Assembly (NCBI GenBank): GCA_017520425.1
Contig: JAFXFO010000001.1
Location: 37,486 to 101,485, forward strand
Origin: Lachnospiraceae bacterium
GTDB taxonomy: Bacteria; Bacillota; Clostridia; Lachnospirales; Lachnospiraceae
Length of the DNA: 64,000 bases
Reading direction: 5' to 3'
Under the pieces are notes generated by a model. It made no database searches and was not told where the DNA came from. It worked only from the letters and a program-made list of their open reading frames with translations. How positions within the stretch are numbered: the first letter of the stretch is position 1; each line of letters opens with the position of its first letter. Position numbers and translations under genes: made by a program. Of this stretch, positions 51,698 through 60,433 are shown piece after piece.

Positions 51698-52723
51698 GTG
51701 GCAAAGGCAGGTAGTTTTTATTATGACCAATTGAATAAAGAACAGCAGAGGGCTTACTATGCCATGAAGGAAGGGCTTTTGAATCTGCAGGATTCCTTTG
51801 CAGTGCCCAAGCTTTCGGGGAAGGAGCTGGCGGATATTTACTTTATGATTCGTATGGATTGTCCGTCCATCTTTTATTCGGTGACCTATTCTTACCGGTA
51901 TTATCCGGATTCCACGGCGGTGGAGATGATTCCCAAGTATCTTTTTGCTAAGGATAAGATCAGGGAGCATCGCCAGGCGCTGGAGTCCAGGGTGAAAAAG
52001 CTGGCCCGCCAGGCGGCGGATTTGGATGAAAAGGGCAAGGAGCTTTTTATCCATGATTTTATCGTGGAGAATGTGAAGTACGATAAGCTGAAGAAGGAGT
52101 ATTCCCATGAGATTATCGGCGCCCTGGGCAACGGGGTGGCGGTCTGTGAGGGCATGGCGAAGGCGGTGAAGATTCTTTGCGATGAGCTGAACATCTGGTG
52201 TATCATCGCCTTGTCGGAGAACAATCCGGATAAGGGTATCAAATATCGTCATGCCTGGAATGTGATTCGTATCGGCGGGCAGTATTATCATTTGGATGCC
52301 ACCTTTGACAATACTCTTTCCAAGGACGATACGGTAAGGTATGATTATGTGAATCTGTCGGACAAGCAGGTTTTCAGAGATCATGAGCCGGTGATCTGGA
52401 AGGTACCGGCCTGCAGCGATAACGACCATTTTTATTACAAGGAGAAGAAGCTCTCCTGGACCACCATGGACGAGGTGCGCAACCGTACCAAGCAGGCGGT
52501 GAAGAAGGGGAAGGTGCTTCTGTTTCATTGGCGTGGCGGATATCTGACCAAAGAGGTTTTGACAGAGCTTCTGGAGCTGTTTGACGAAGAAGCCCGGGCG
52601 AAGAATAAGCGCTCCTATGTTTCTGTCAATTGGCCCCAGGCAGTCTTGCGTGTGCGCTTTGAAGAGGGCGTGGGCGAGAAGCAGCTGGAGATGGAAGAGG
52701 CCAATGAAGGGGAGAAGGAGTAA
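51698..52723 (+). CDS. transglutaminase-like protein
   Basis: 341 residues, GTG start. The papain-like triad is visible: Cys in GNGVAVCEGMAKAVKILCDELNI (about residue 150), His in KYRHAWNVIRIGG and Asp in YYHLDATFDNT. No signal peptide or membrane anchor, so it is cytoplasmic, unlike many surface transglutaminase-like proteases. The C-terminal 100 residues are charged and of unknown role. Start is 17 bp after the deformylase gene. Codon use is more G/C-rich at third positions than in the AT-rich gene upstream. Confidence 0.82.
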   Translation: MAKAGSFYYDQLNKEQQRAYYAMKEGLLNLQDSFAVPKLSGKELADIYFMIRMDCPSIFYSVTYSYRYYPDSTAVEMIPKYLFAKDKIREHRQALESRVKKLARQAADLDEKGKELFIHDFIVENVKYDKLKKEYSHEIIGALGNGVAVCEGMAKAVKILCDELNIWCIIALSENNPDKGIKYRHAWNVIRIGGQYYHLDATFDNTLSKDDTVRYDYVNLSDKQVFRDHEPVIWKVPACSDNDHFYYKEKKLSWTTMDEVRNRTKQAVKKGKVLLFHWRGGYLTKEVLTELLELFDEEARAKNKRSYVSVNWPQAVLRVRFEEGVGEKQLEMEEANEGEKE

Positions 52724-52743
52724 ATTTTATACCACAAGTATAA

Positions 52744-52772
52744 TTTACAATCTAAACTTTTTATGCTATGAT
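52744..52772 (+). promoter_or_regulatory. promoter in the 52.7-53.1 kb gap
   Basis: TTTACA (52744-52749), 17-bp spacer, TATGAT (52767-52772), 57 bp before a small ORF. It indicates that the 382-bp gap before rtcB is transcribed and ends at the hairpin at 53011. Confidence 0.7.
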
Positions 52773-52828
52773 GACGATATGTAAGAAAGAAAAGCGGGGA
52801 CGTAGTACGTTCCGGAAAGGAAAGAGAC

Positions 52829-52978
52829 ATGGCAGCATTGACACGTAGATATAGTTTCTATAGTGAATACCTGAAAGCACAACTCGATGAACGCGAGCTG
52901 GGCTTGTATTTCATGCACTCATCTATGGATAAGCTAATACGGGAAAATGTTGTTTGCGATAAAGGACTGCGGTCATAG
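52829..52978 (+). CDS. possible small protein
   Basis: 49 residues: starts MAALTRRYSFYSEYL and includes LDERELGLYFMHSSMDKL. A GGAAAGG lies 8 bp upstream of the ATG, a promoter 57 bp upstream, and a terminator 33 bp downstream, so it forms a complete small transcription unit. No family recognised. The same DNA could instead specify a small RNA of about 250 nt. Confidence 0.45.
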   Translation: MAALTRRYSFYSEYLKAQLDERELGLYFMHSSMDKLIRENVVCDKGLRS

Positions 52979-53010
52979 GACGGCAGGGCAAAAGAACATG
53001 TTTATTACGT

Positions 53011-53045
53011 ACCGCTTACCTAGAAATGGGTGAGCGGTTTTATTT
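53011..53045 (+). terminator. terminator, copy 2 of a repeated hairpin
   Basis: ACCGCTTACC/GGTGAGCGGT stem followed by TTTATTTTG, closely matching the terminator at 48390-48424 in left arm and tail. Confidence 0.85.
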
Positions 53046-53105
53046 TGGGGTCGAAGCAGCGATTTTGCGAATTGGCTCTGAATAGTCTAAGAAAGGAGAA
53101 GAAAA

Positions 53106-54341
53106 ATGTTAGAGATCAAAGGCAAAGTAAACACAGCCATTTGCTATGCTTCCGTCATCGAAGAGGAAGCCATTGAGCAGATTCGGAGAATGTGTGATTA
53201 CGAATTTACGGAAGGTTCCAGAATCCGTATCATGCCGGATGTGCATGCGGGCAAGGGCTGTACCATCGGTACTACCATGACAGTAGTGGATAAAACAGTA
53301 CCCAATATCGTAGGCGTGGATATCGGCTGCGGTATGTATACAGTGAAGCTTGGAAATATTGAAATAGATTTTGAAAAGCTGGATGAGGCCTGTCACTTCG
53401 TACCTTCCGGTATGAGTGTGTGGGAAGGCCGCAAGGAACGGTTCGATTTACAGCAGCTCCGTTGTTTTAGGGCATTAAAGGACAGTAAGAGATTAGAGAG
53501 AAGCTTAGGGACCCTGGGCGGAGGCAACCACTTCATCGAGGTGGATCAGGCTGCAGACGGGACCAAATACCTTGTCATCCATACAGGAAGCCGTAACCTG
53601 GGTAAGCAGGTAGCAGAAATCTACCAGCAGCTTGCAGTGGATTTGCATCGCGGAATGGAGGACTATTTTAAGCAGAGAGAGGAAATCATCCGCACCTACA
53701 AGGAACAGGGCAGAAGAAGTGAAATCCAGGCGGCATTAAAGGAGCTTTTACACCAAAAGGAAGTAAAAGAAGCTACCATGCCGGAGGATTTGTGCTACCT
53801 TTACGGCAAGTATTTTGAAGATTATTTGGCGGATGTAGAAATCTGCCAGCAGTTTGCCAAGAGAAACCGTGAGTTAATTGCGGAAGTCATCTTAGGCAGA
53901 TGCGGACTTACAGCAGTGGACGCATTTCATACCATTCATAATTATATCGATACAGGTGAAATGATTTTAAGAAAAGGGGCTATCGCAGCCCACAATGGTG
54001 AGAAAGTGCTGATTCCGATTAATATGAGGGATGGAAGCGTACTGGCTGTTGGTAAGGGCAATCCGGAGTGGAACTACTCTGCACCCCATGGTGCGGGCAG
54101 GGTCATGTCCAGAGCAGGTGCTCGTAAGAGCCTATCCTTAGAAGAGTACAAAAAAGCAATGGAGGGTATTTATACCACTTCCGTCAATGAGGATACCTTG
54201 GACGAGGCACCCATGGCATACAAGTCCTTAAGTGACATCATCGATGTGATTGAGGACTCTGTAGAAGTGATTGAAGTATTAAAACCGATATACAACTATA
54301 AGGCATCAGAGCCGGCGAAGTTCGATAAGAGCATGAGATAA
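53106..54341 (+). CDS. rtcB: RtcB-family RNA ligase
   Basis: 411 residues. Metal-site and guanylylation motifs are present: RIMPDVHAGKGCTIGTT, VGVDIGCGMYTVKL (Cys ligand), LGGGNHFIE, IHTGSRNLGK and PHGAGRVMSRAGARK, whose His is the likely GMP acceptor. It joins 2',3'-cyclic phosphate or 3'-phosphate RNA ends to 5'-OH ends, using GTP and manganese. In bacteria it repairs cleaved RNAs, including tRNAs. No archease or rtcA gene adjoins it. Housekeeping-like codon use; AAAGGAGAAG ribosome site. Confidence 0.95.
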   Translation: MLEIKGKVNTAICYASVIEEEAIEQIRRMCDYEFTEGSRIRIMPDVHAGKGCTIGTTMTVVDKTVPNIVGVDIGCGMYTVKLGNIEIDFEKLDEACHFVPSGMSVWEGRKERFDLQQLRCFRALKDSKRLERSLGTLGGGNHFIEVDQAADGTKYLVIHTGSRNLGKQVAEIYQQLAVDLHRGMEDYFKQREEIIRTYKEQGRRSEIQAALKELLHQKEVKEATMPEDLCYLYGKYFEDYLADVEICQQFAKRNRELIAEVILGRCGLTAVDAFHTIHNYIDTGEMILRKGAIAAHNGEKVLIPINMRDGSVLAVGKGNPEWNYSAPHGAGRVMSRAGARKSLSLEEYKKAMEGIYTTSVNEDTLDEAPMAYKSLSDIIDVIEDSVEVIEVLKPIYNYKASEPAKFDKSMR

Positions 54342-54374
54342 TTCTCCCCGGCCCCGTGCCGGGAAGGAGAAATT

Positions 54375-54623
54375 ATGGCTATTCCTATCATTGATATGGT
54401 ACGAACAGGCCAAAACATCAATCGATTACGAAAAGCAGCAGGCATCTCTGTAAAAGAGTTGCAGGATATATTCGGCTTTGGTACACCCCAGGCCATTTAC
54501 AAGTGGCAACACGGAACAGCATTGCCCACCATCGACAACTTAGTGGTATTGGCGGCTGTTTTAGGGGTAAAGGTGGATGATGTTTTGGTGATGGCAGATA
54601 CCAAAATGACAGTATCTGCTTAA
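54375..54623 (+). CDS. small XRE-type helix-turn-helix regulator
   Basis: 82 residues with one HTH_3 domain: GQNINRLRKAAGISVKELQDIFGFGTPQAIYKWQHG, then LPTIDNLVVLAAVLGVKVDDVLV. GGAGAAATT before the ATG. It follows rtcB by 33 bp and may be co-transcribed with it. Target and signal unknown. It shares a bidirectional terminator with the convergent EAL gene. Confidence 0.9.
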   Translation: MAIPIIDMVRTGQNINRLRKAAGISVKELQDIFGFGTPQAIYKWQHGTALPTIDNLVVLAAVLGVKVDDVLVMADTKMTVSA

Positions 54624-54637
54624 CTACATAAAAAGTA

Positions 54638-54672
54638 AAAAGATGCGAGTCCTTAACGGATCGCATCTTTTA
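54638..54672. terminator. bidirectional terminator
   Basis: AAAGATGCGA/TCGCATCTTT stem flanked by A and T runs between the convergent XRE and EAL genes. Confidence 0.85.
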
Positions 54673-54674
54673 GG

Positions 54675-56660
54675 TTACTTATATTTTTCTACAAATTCTG
54701 TTACCGGCATGGGCTTTGCAAAGAAGTAGCCCTGGATCAAATCACATTGTTGCTCGGTTAAGAAATCCACCTGCTCGCGGCTTTCAATACCTTCTGCTAC
54801 AATCTTCATATCCAGCTTCTTGGCAAGGTCGATTACCTCAGAAACGATAAGCATTCCACGTTCTTGTGCATCTGCACCACGGAAGAAATCCGCATCGATT
54901 TTCAGTACGTCAATCTGCAGCTCCTTCAGGGAATTCAGGGAAGAATAACCTGCACCGAAATCATCCATGGATACGCTAAAGCCGGCCTGTCTTAACTGTT
55001 TAACCGTATTGAGAAGGAGATTCTTATCATCAAAGAAGGCGCTTTCTGTCAGCTCCAGTTCGATAACATCATGGGGCGTATTGTATTTATCTACAATGGC
55101 GCAGATATGCTCTGCCAAATCCGTTCTGGTGAAATGTGCTCGGGAAACATTGACGGAAATGGGTACAATCTTACGACCTTCCGCAATCCAACGGGCCTGC
55201 AAGGCAGCCACTTCTTCCAGCATATAGTCATCCAATTTGGTGATAAAACCATTCTTTTCCAAAATAGGTATGAATTTATTAGGCGGAATGAAACCATCCT
55301 GAGGGTGAATCCAACGAACCAGTGCTTCGGCTCCTGCCAGGGTTTCTTCCGAGGTCTGAATCTTAGGCTGTAAATATACCTGGAATTCTTTGTTAGCCAA
55401 GGCACGGTCTAAATCATCCTCTACCTTACGTTCCCAGATTCGCTGATTGTTCATCTCAATATCAAAGAAGGCGATTTTGCTTTCTGCTTCGTCTTCGGGC
55501 AAATCACAGGCCAGTAAGGCATTATTGTAAAGCTGTTCGATATCCTTATCACCCTTCTCGGTCAGATAAATTCCCACGCCAAAGTATAATTTAATATTGG
55601 GAGAAATTGTATCCAGTGCCACTTCCATTTCTTTGATTCGGGTCACTAACTGTTCTCTGTTTTCGTAAGTAAGAAGGAGACCGAAGTGGGCATTCTCGCG
55701 ATGCGCCAAAAGCTCTTTCCGTTTGATTTTCTTCTTCAGTATATCATAATACTTTTCGATCAGTGCTTCGCCTTCTTTTACGCCAAAGCAGGTACAATAG
55801 CTTCTGTATTTGCGCATTCGCAGGTGAACCACGGCATAATTCTTGCCACCGTGGCGGTTTCTTTTTAGTATGGAGTTGCCCTTTTTCTCAAAGTAGATCC
55901 AATTGGGACCGCCTGTTATCATATCCGTGTAGATGATCTTGTTAATCTTGCGTATATTGCAGATTAAGCTGATAAAGGAAATCAGATAGTACAGTACAAA
56001 TATGGCGATAATAATTGCTACCAACGCGGCACATACGACAACGGAAAATATGTCGTTAAAATTGAGGGTTACATTTTGCAACACATATATGTTGCCCAGC
56101 TGTGAAGGGCGTTCCAACCATATCTTCAATTGCCCCAGATGAATAGCGGAAGCAGTTGTAAAGTCATCGGAGCCAAGCAGTTCCAGAATATTCAGTTTAT
56201 CAAAAAGGTTCTCATTAAAGATAAGAGTTTCCTCTTTTATAGTGAAGGAGCTGTCCGGATCATTTTCTATGAATCCCCGTAAGTTACTGCTGAGGAACAA
56301 CTCGTATTCTGATTCTAAGGAAGGATACCGATTATCGCCGGACCAGATGGGAGTTCGGTCTTTTCCTAACACGGCGATACCTTCCACATCGGTGTCAAAC
56401 TCAATATATTGCAATAAATGTTCTTCGATTGTGGCAATTTCTTCCGGAGAATCTATCTGTGCCATAATCTTAGCCACTTCTTCCAGATTACTCATTCCCT
56501 CAAGGGTTTTATTGGTCATAACATTGTTAATCAGGAATGCTACCACTAATGCCAAGAGGATTGAGAGGAGCGTGGATATAATAAACAGGCCCAATATGGA
56601 GGGCCAGATTCGTTTTCTCTTTAGTTTTTTAATTCGTGCATCTTTCTTTGTGTTAGCCAT
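54675..56660 (-). CDS. membrane EAL-domain phosphodiesterase with degenerate GGDEF
   Basis: 661 residues from the ATG at 56660 (GGAG 8 bp upstream). There is an N-terminal membrane segment, an extracytoplasmic sensor of about 150 residues, a second membrane segment near 215-240, then a GGDEF-like domain where the signature is HRENAHFG, so it cannot make c-di-GMP. The EAL domain is complete: AEALVRWIHPQ, SVNVSRAHF, LELTESAFF, SMDDFGAGYSSL, VLKIDADF, VAEGIES and IQGYFFAKPM. It should hydrolyse c-di-GMP in response to an external signal. Confidence 0.93.
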   Translation of the reverse strand: MANTKKDARIKKLKRKRIWPSILGLFIISTLLSILLALVVAFLINNVMTNKTLEGMSNLEEVAKIMAQIDSPEEIATIEEHLLQYIEFDTDVEGIAVLGKDRTPIWSGDNRYPSLESEYELFLSSNLRGFIENDPDSSFTIKEETLIFNENLFDKLNILELLGSDDFTTASAIHLGQLKIWLERPSQLGNIYVLQNVTLNFNDIFSVVVCAALVAIIIAIFVLYYLISFISLICNIRKINKIIYTDMITGGPNWIYFEKKGNSILKRNRHGGKNYAVVHLRMRKYRSYCTCFGVKEGEALIEKYYDILKKKIKRKELLAHRENAHFGLLLTYENREQLVTRIKEMEVALDTISPNIKLYFGVGIYLTEKGDKDIEQLYNNALLACDLPEDEAESKIAFFDIEMNNQRIWERKVEDDLDRALANKEFQVYLQPKIQTSEETLAGAEALVRWIHPQDGFIPPNKFIPILEKNGFITKLDDYMLEEVAALQARWIAEGRKIVPISVNVSRAHFTRTDLAEHICAIVDKYNTPHDVIELELTESAFFDDKNLLLNTVKQLRQAGFSVSMDDFGAGYSSLNSLKELQIDVLKIDADFFRGADAQERGMLIVSEVIDLAKKLDMKIVAEGIESREQVDFLTEQQCDLIQGYFFAKPMPVTEFVEKYK

Positions 56661-56827
56661 ATGTAAATCTCCAATCATTTATCCTTATTTGTAAAAGAGT
56701 ACTTATATAATGTTATCGGATAAAGGGAAAACAATCTTCACTGTTCTTGGGAGAATTTGTCAAGAATACAAGACAGATGAGGAAGAAAGTGGTATACTCT
56801 AGTGGAGAAAACCAAGGAGGAACCACC

Positions 56828-57052
56828 ATGGAATAATACATCAGAGTCACAGGCAAAGGTCAGATTGCAGTAAAGCTGGATTTGATCCGTCTGAATCTTA
56901 CCTTAGAGGATACCAGGGAGAAGTATGAGGATACCTTAGAGCAGTCTGCCAAATAGGTGGAGCTTTTGAAGGATTACTTTGAGAAGCTGGGATTTGAAAG
57001 GGATGATATTCAGATATCGGATACGGTTACTATAGTTTGGCAGATAGGATGA
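56828..57052 (+). pseudogene. SIMPL-domain (DUF541) pseudogene, truncated
   Basis: Reading from ATG 56828 gives ME-stop-YIRVTGKGQIAVKLDLIRLNL and so on, an evident SIMPL-domain N-terminus. It is interrupted by TAA at 56834-56836 and TAG at 56954-56956, with TGA at 57050-57052. Both internal stops fall where Gln codons (CAA, CAG) would be expected, i.e. C-to-T changes. Only about 75 of the roughly 220 family residues remain. AAGGAGG still precedes the ATG, so decay is recent. Confidence 0.8.
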
Positions 57053-57058
57053 TAGAGG

Positions 57059-59137
57059 ATGGAAATCAGACAGATTAATAAAAAGAAAAAGATGTTGGTT
57101 ACAGGGCTGGCTGCGCTACTGATTGCTTTGCTGGCAGGTCTGGCGGCGTACATGTCTTTTCCGGTTAAGCTGGAAAAGATGTCGCAGGATGCCATGTATC
57201 GAAGACCGGATGTAATTCCTGATGAAATTAAGATTATCGCAATTGATGAGGACTCCTTGGACAGAATGGGGCCTTATTCCAACTGGAACAGAGGATACTT
57301 TGCGGATTTGGTGGAGCTTTTGAACGGAAATCCTGAGAATGCCCCAAAGATTATCGGTTTGGATATTATGTTCAGCGGTACTGACGGAAGTTCTGAAGAT
57401 GCACGTTTGGCAGAAGTATGTAGCCGTAGTGACAATATTGTACTGGCTACCTCCGTGGCTTTTGACAGCTATCTCTATGAGGACGAAGATGGTGAGTATT
57501 ATAATGTCCAGTATGTGGCCGGAGAGAGTGAACCCTATGACGCTTTGGCAGAGGTAACGGACCATGGCTTTACCAATGCCATCCTTGATGATGATGGTGT
57601 TGTGAGAGAAGCTTATACCAAGTATGTTTCCACTTATGAGGGAGAAACGGAGGTTTATTACAGCTTTTCCTATTTGATTGCTTCTAAGGTGGGAGAAGTG
57701 AAGGATTATCCTTCACGAGTGGAGGTGGCATACACCGGCAGACCGGGTGAGTTTGAGATTGTCTCCATGTCAGATGTCTTGGATGGTACTGTAGAGCCGG
57801 AACATTTCAAGGACAGCATTGTATTGATAGGTGCTTATGAAGAAGGGATGCGAGATTCCTATAAGGTACCGGTTGATGCTTCCATGGAGATGTACGGAGT
57901 GGAAATACATGCCAACCATATCTACGGTTTTTTGAATGACAAGATTATTTATTCCTTGAGTACAAATGCTTGGTTTCTGCTTGTTTTTGTACTGGTGGTG
58001 GCAGTGATGGCTTTCTGGATGATGAATACGGAAATCCGTTATGCAGCCATAGGCGCACCGGTGTTTATATTAGGATACCTATTGCTGGCCAGATTGATAT
58101 TTGTTATTACCTCTTTTAGAATCAATCTGCTGGCCTTCCCCATGGGTGTGATAGTGGCCTTTGTGGGGGCAGCCATGTTGTACTACGTGGAGATTCAGAA
58201 GAAGCGTGTGTACGAGATGCAGGGAATGCTTTTCTCCATGGCAGAGGCTATGTCAGAGGCTATTGAAGGCAGAACCCCTTACAATGCCAACCACACCAAG
58301 AATGTGGCAAAGCGTTGTGTGGAAATGCTGGATTACATCAATCAGAAGTACAAAGAGAAGAAGACTCAGATGTACTTTACGGAGGATGATAAGCGCCAGC
58401 TGTATCTGGCAGCCATGCTCCATGATGTGGGTAAGATGGATGTACCTTTGGAAATCATGGACAAGCCCACCAAGCTGGGTGCCCGTGAGAAGGAGCTGAA
58501 GGACCGTCTGGAGATTATCCGTTTACGGTTGGAGCAGGATGCTTTAAAGGGCGTTTTGAGCCGGGAAGAGGCAGATGCGAAACAGGAGAAGATACGTCAG
58601 TTTACGGAAAGCTTGGGTGCCTTTAACTGCGGAAGACCGCTTAAGGAGGACGAATGGGCACTGGTTCATGAAATCGCGGAAAGTGTATATGTAGGTGTTG
58701 ATGGTACCGAGATTCCTTATCTGAATGAGGCGGAAATCGCAGACCTGTATATTAAGGCCGGTACTTTGTCCGGTGAGGAACGTGAGATGATGCAAAGCCA
58801 TGTGGTGTTTACGGATAAGATTCTGTCCCATATCCAGTTTGGCAAACATTTTGATAAGGTTCGCGCCATGGCTTCCGACCACCACGAACTTTTGAATGGT
58901 AAGGGATATCCCCGTGGTGTGGGCGAGCAGGAGCTGGATGTGATGACCCGTATTCTGACCATCATGGATATCTATGATTCCCTGATTGCGGATGACAGAC
59001 CCTATAAGAAGGCTAAGCCCATTAAGGTGGCTTTTGATATATTGGATGAGGAAGCAGCAGCAGGTAAAATAGATAAGGATTTACTTGTGTATGCAAAAGA
59101 GTTATACTTGAAAGATGAAAAGAAGGAACAGGCGTAA
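57059..59137 (+). CDS. CHASE2 sensor with cytoplasmic HD-GYP domain
   Basis: 692 residues. After an N-terminal membrane segment lies a CHASE2 domain outside the cell (PDEIKIIAIDEDSLDRMGPYSNWNR, IIGLDIMFSG, DSIVLIGAYEEGMRDSYKVP) to about residue 300. Three membrane segments follow (300-375), then an HD-GYP domain with YLAAMLHDVGKMDVPLEIMDKP and SDHHELLNGKGYP. The HD and GYP residues needed for c-di-GMP hydrolysis are kept. A long insert separates the two halves (residues about 480-570). The FecR-like gene follows 24 bp later; CHASE2 and FecR proteins often co-occur. Confidence 0.93.
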   Translation: MEIRQINKKKKMLVTGLAALLIALLAGLAAYMSFPVKLEKMSQDAMYRRPDVIPDEIKIIAIDEDSLDRMGPYSNWNRGYFADLVELLNGNPENAPKIIGLDIMFSGTDGSSEDARLAEVCSRSDNIVLATSVAFDSYLYEDEDGEYYNVQYVAGESEPYDALAEVTDHGFTNAILDDDGVVREAYTKYVSTYEGETEVYYSFSYLIASKVGEVKDYPSRVEVAYTGRPGEFEIVSMSDVLDGTVEPEHFKDSIVLIGAYEEGMRDSYKVPVDASMEMYGVEIHANHIYGFLNDKIIYSLSTNAWFLLVFVLVVAVMAFWMMNTEIRYAAIGAPVFILGYLLLARLIFVITSFRINLLAFPMGVIVAFVGAAMLYYVEIQKKRVYEMQGMLFSMAEAMSEAIEGRTPYNANHTKNVAKRCVEMLDYINQKYKEKKTQMYFTEDDKRQLYLAAMLHDVGKMDVPLEIMDKPTKLGAREKELKDRLEIIRLRLEQDALKGVLSREEADAKQEKIRQFTESLGAFNCGRPLKEDEWALVHEIAESVYVGVDGTEIPYLNEAEIADLYIKAGTLSGEEREMMQSHVVFTDKILSHIQFGKHFDKVRAMASDHHELLNGKGYPRGVGEQELDVMTRILTIMDIYDSLIADDRPYKKAKPIKVAFDILDEEAAAGKIDKDLLVYAKELYLKDEKKEQA

Positions 59138-59161
59138 AGGCCTAAGGGAGAGGAGATTGTT

Positions 59162-60394
59162 ATGAAGAAAAAAGGAATAATTGCGGTTGCCGTATTGGCT
59201 GTTGTGGCAATCGTGGCTGTAGTGGTTGTTTTGATGATCAGCAAGGGCTACAGAGTCATTAAGGTGGATTCTGTGGAAGGTGAAGTAACTCTGGAAAGAG
59301 CCTCAGCGGAGAAGGAGATTTTCGAAGGATTAAAGCTGAAATCAGAGGATTCCATGACCACCGGCGAGGATGGTTTGCTGGAGCTTTTGGTGGATGATGA
59401 TAAGCATATCCTGGCTAAGGAGAATACCAGCTTTACCATTCAATCAAGCGGCAATAAGAAAAAGGGCAAGCTGACCATAGAATTGGAATACGGTACCAGT
59501 TTAGTGGAGATAGAGAATAAACTGCCCGACGGCTATGATGTGGAAGTGGAGACACCCAATGCATCTTTAAGTGTCAGAGGTACTACCTTTGAAGTGGTAT
59601 ATGATAAGATTTCCAAGATTACCACACTTATTGTAACCGAAGGAAAAGTAAGGGTAAAGAGTGAAGAGGATGCCGTTACGGTAGAAGCCGGTCAGGCGGC
59701 TGTAATCGAAGGTGCTGAGATTAAGCTGGCGGATCCTGAAGCTATCGTTGAAATCGTGAAGCCGGAGGGCAATGAAGGCACATCTGCTCAGCCGGAAGGA
59801 AGCGGCGCGGTGTCCGGTGACTCGGAAGGTGGCGAAGAGGTAATCCCTGTGACGCCTCCCACCCATAAAGTATATCTTATGGATGATGATTTCCCGGCAC
59901 TGATTAAGGGTGGTTCCAGCTATAACCAGATGCGCCAAATGATTAAGATTGCCCTGGTTGCCGATATGAATGGGCATGCGGATTATTTGAAAGAAGCGTT
60001 GTACATAATGTGTTATGAGTATTATCAGACAGATGTATACGAGCCTATAGAGGGAACAGAAAATGTGTATGATATTGATAAGTTGAATAATATGTTTTCT
60101 TTCCTGACCGATGAAAAGATTGCGGAAAAGCACCTGAATGAAGGCAGTACCATTAGCGGAAACCGATTGACCACCTATACGGAACCCTTTTATCAGCATG
60201 AGCTTACTGCTATCGGTTTGGCATCCATGTACTATGGAGAAAACGGAGAAATTGTGATTGAGTTTCTTGCGGAAAAGCATACCATCGTGGATGGGGCATC
60301 CGGTCCGATTCTGAAATTTAAGGGAATCGCTTACTTGACAAAGGATGAAACGGATAAGTACGTATTCGACCATTTGGAGTGGTGGAAAATATAA
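59162..60394 (+). CDS. membrane-anchored FecR-domain protein
   Basis: 410 residues. One N-terminal membrane anchor (IIAVAVLAVVAIVAVVVVLMI), then a FecR domain (about 36-195): VEGEVTLERASAEKEIFEG, SMTTGEDGLLELLVDDDK, VETPNASLSVRGTTFEVVYD and VTVEAGQAAVIEG. A Gly/Glu-rich linker and a C-terminal 180-residue domain of unknown type follow. There is no cognate ECF sigma factor or TonB receptor; the partner is probably the CHASE2/HD-GYP protein upstream. AGGAG ribosome site. Confidence 0.9.
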   Translation: MKKKGIIAVAVLAVVAIVAVVVVLMISKGYRVIKVDSVEGEVTLERASAEKEIFEGLKLKSEDSMTTGEDGLLELLVDDDKHILAKENTSFTIQSSGNKKKGKLTIELEYGTSLVEIENKLPDGYDVEVETPNASLSVRGTTFEVVYDKISKITTLIVTEGKVRVKSEEDAVTVEAGQAAVIEGAEIKLADPEAIVEIVKPEGNEGTSAQPEGSGAVSGDSEGGEEVIPVTPPTHKVYLMDDDFPALIKGGSSYNQMRQMIKIALVADMNGHADYLKEALYIMCYEYYQTDVYEPIEGTENVYDIDKLNNMFSFLTDEKIAEKHLNEGSTISGNRLTTYTEPFYQHELTAIGLASMYYGENGEIVIEFLAEKHTIVDGASGPILKFKGIAYLTKDETDKYVFDHLEWWKI

Positions 60395-60404
60395 AAAATC
60401 AAGG

Positions 60405-60433
60405 TTGACATGGGTGAACCTGAGTGCTAAAAT
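60405..60433 (+). promoter_or_regulatory. promoter of the BlaI/M56 operon
   Basis: TTGACA (60405-60410), 17-bp spacer, TAAAAT (60428-60433), starting 11 bp after the FecR-gene stop. Confidence 0.85.

Noticed and set aside
56834-56956. In-frame TAA and TAG at Gln positions as evidence for stop-codon reassignment
   Set aside because: TAA and TAG serve as true stops for many intact genes here (for example TAA for metK, TAG for the xylanase and dnaE-neighbour genes), so the pseudogene explanation is simpler.
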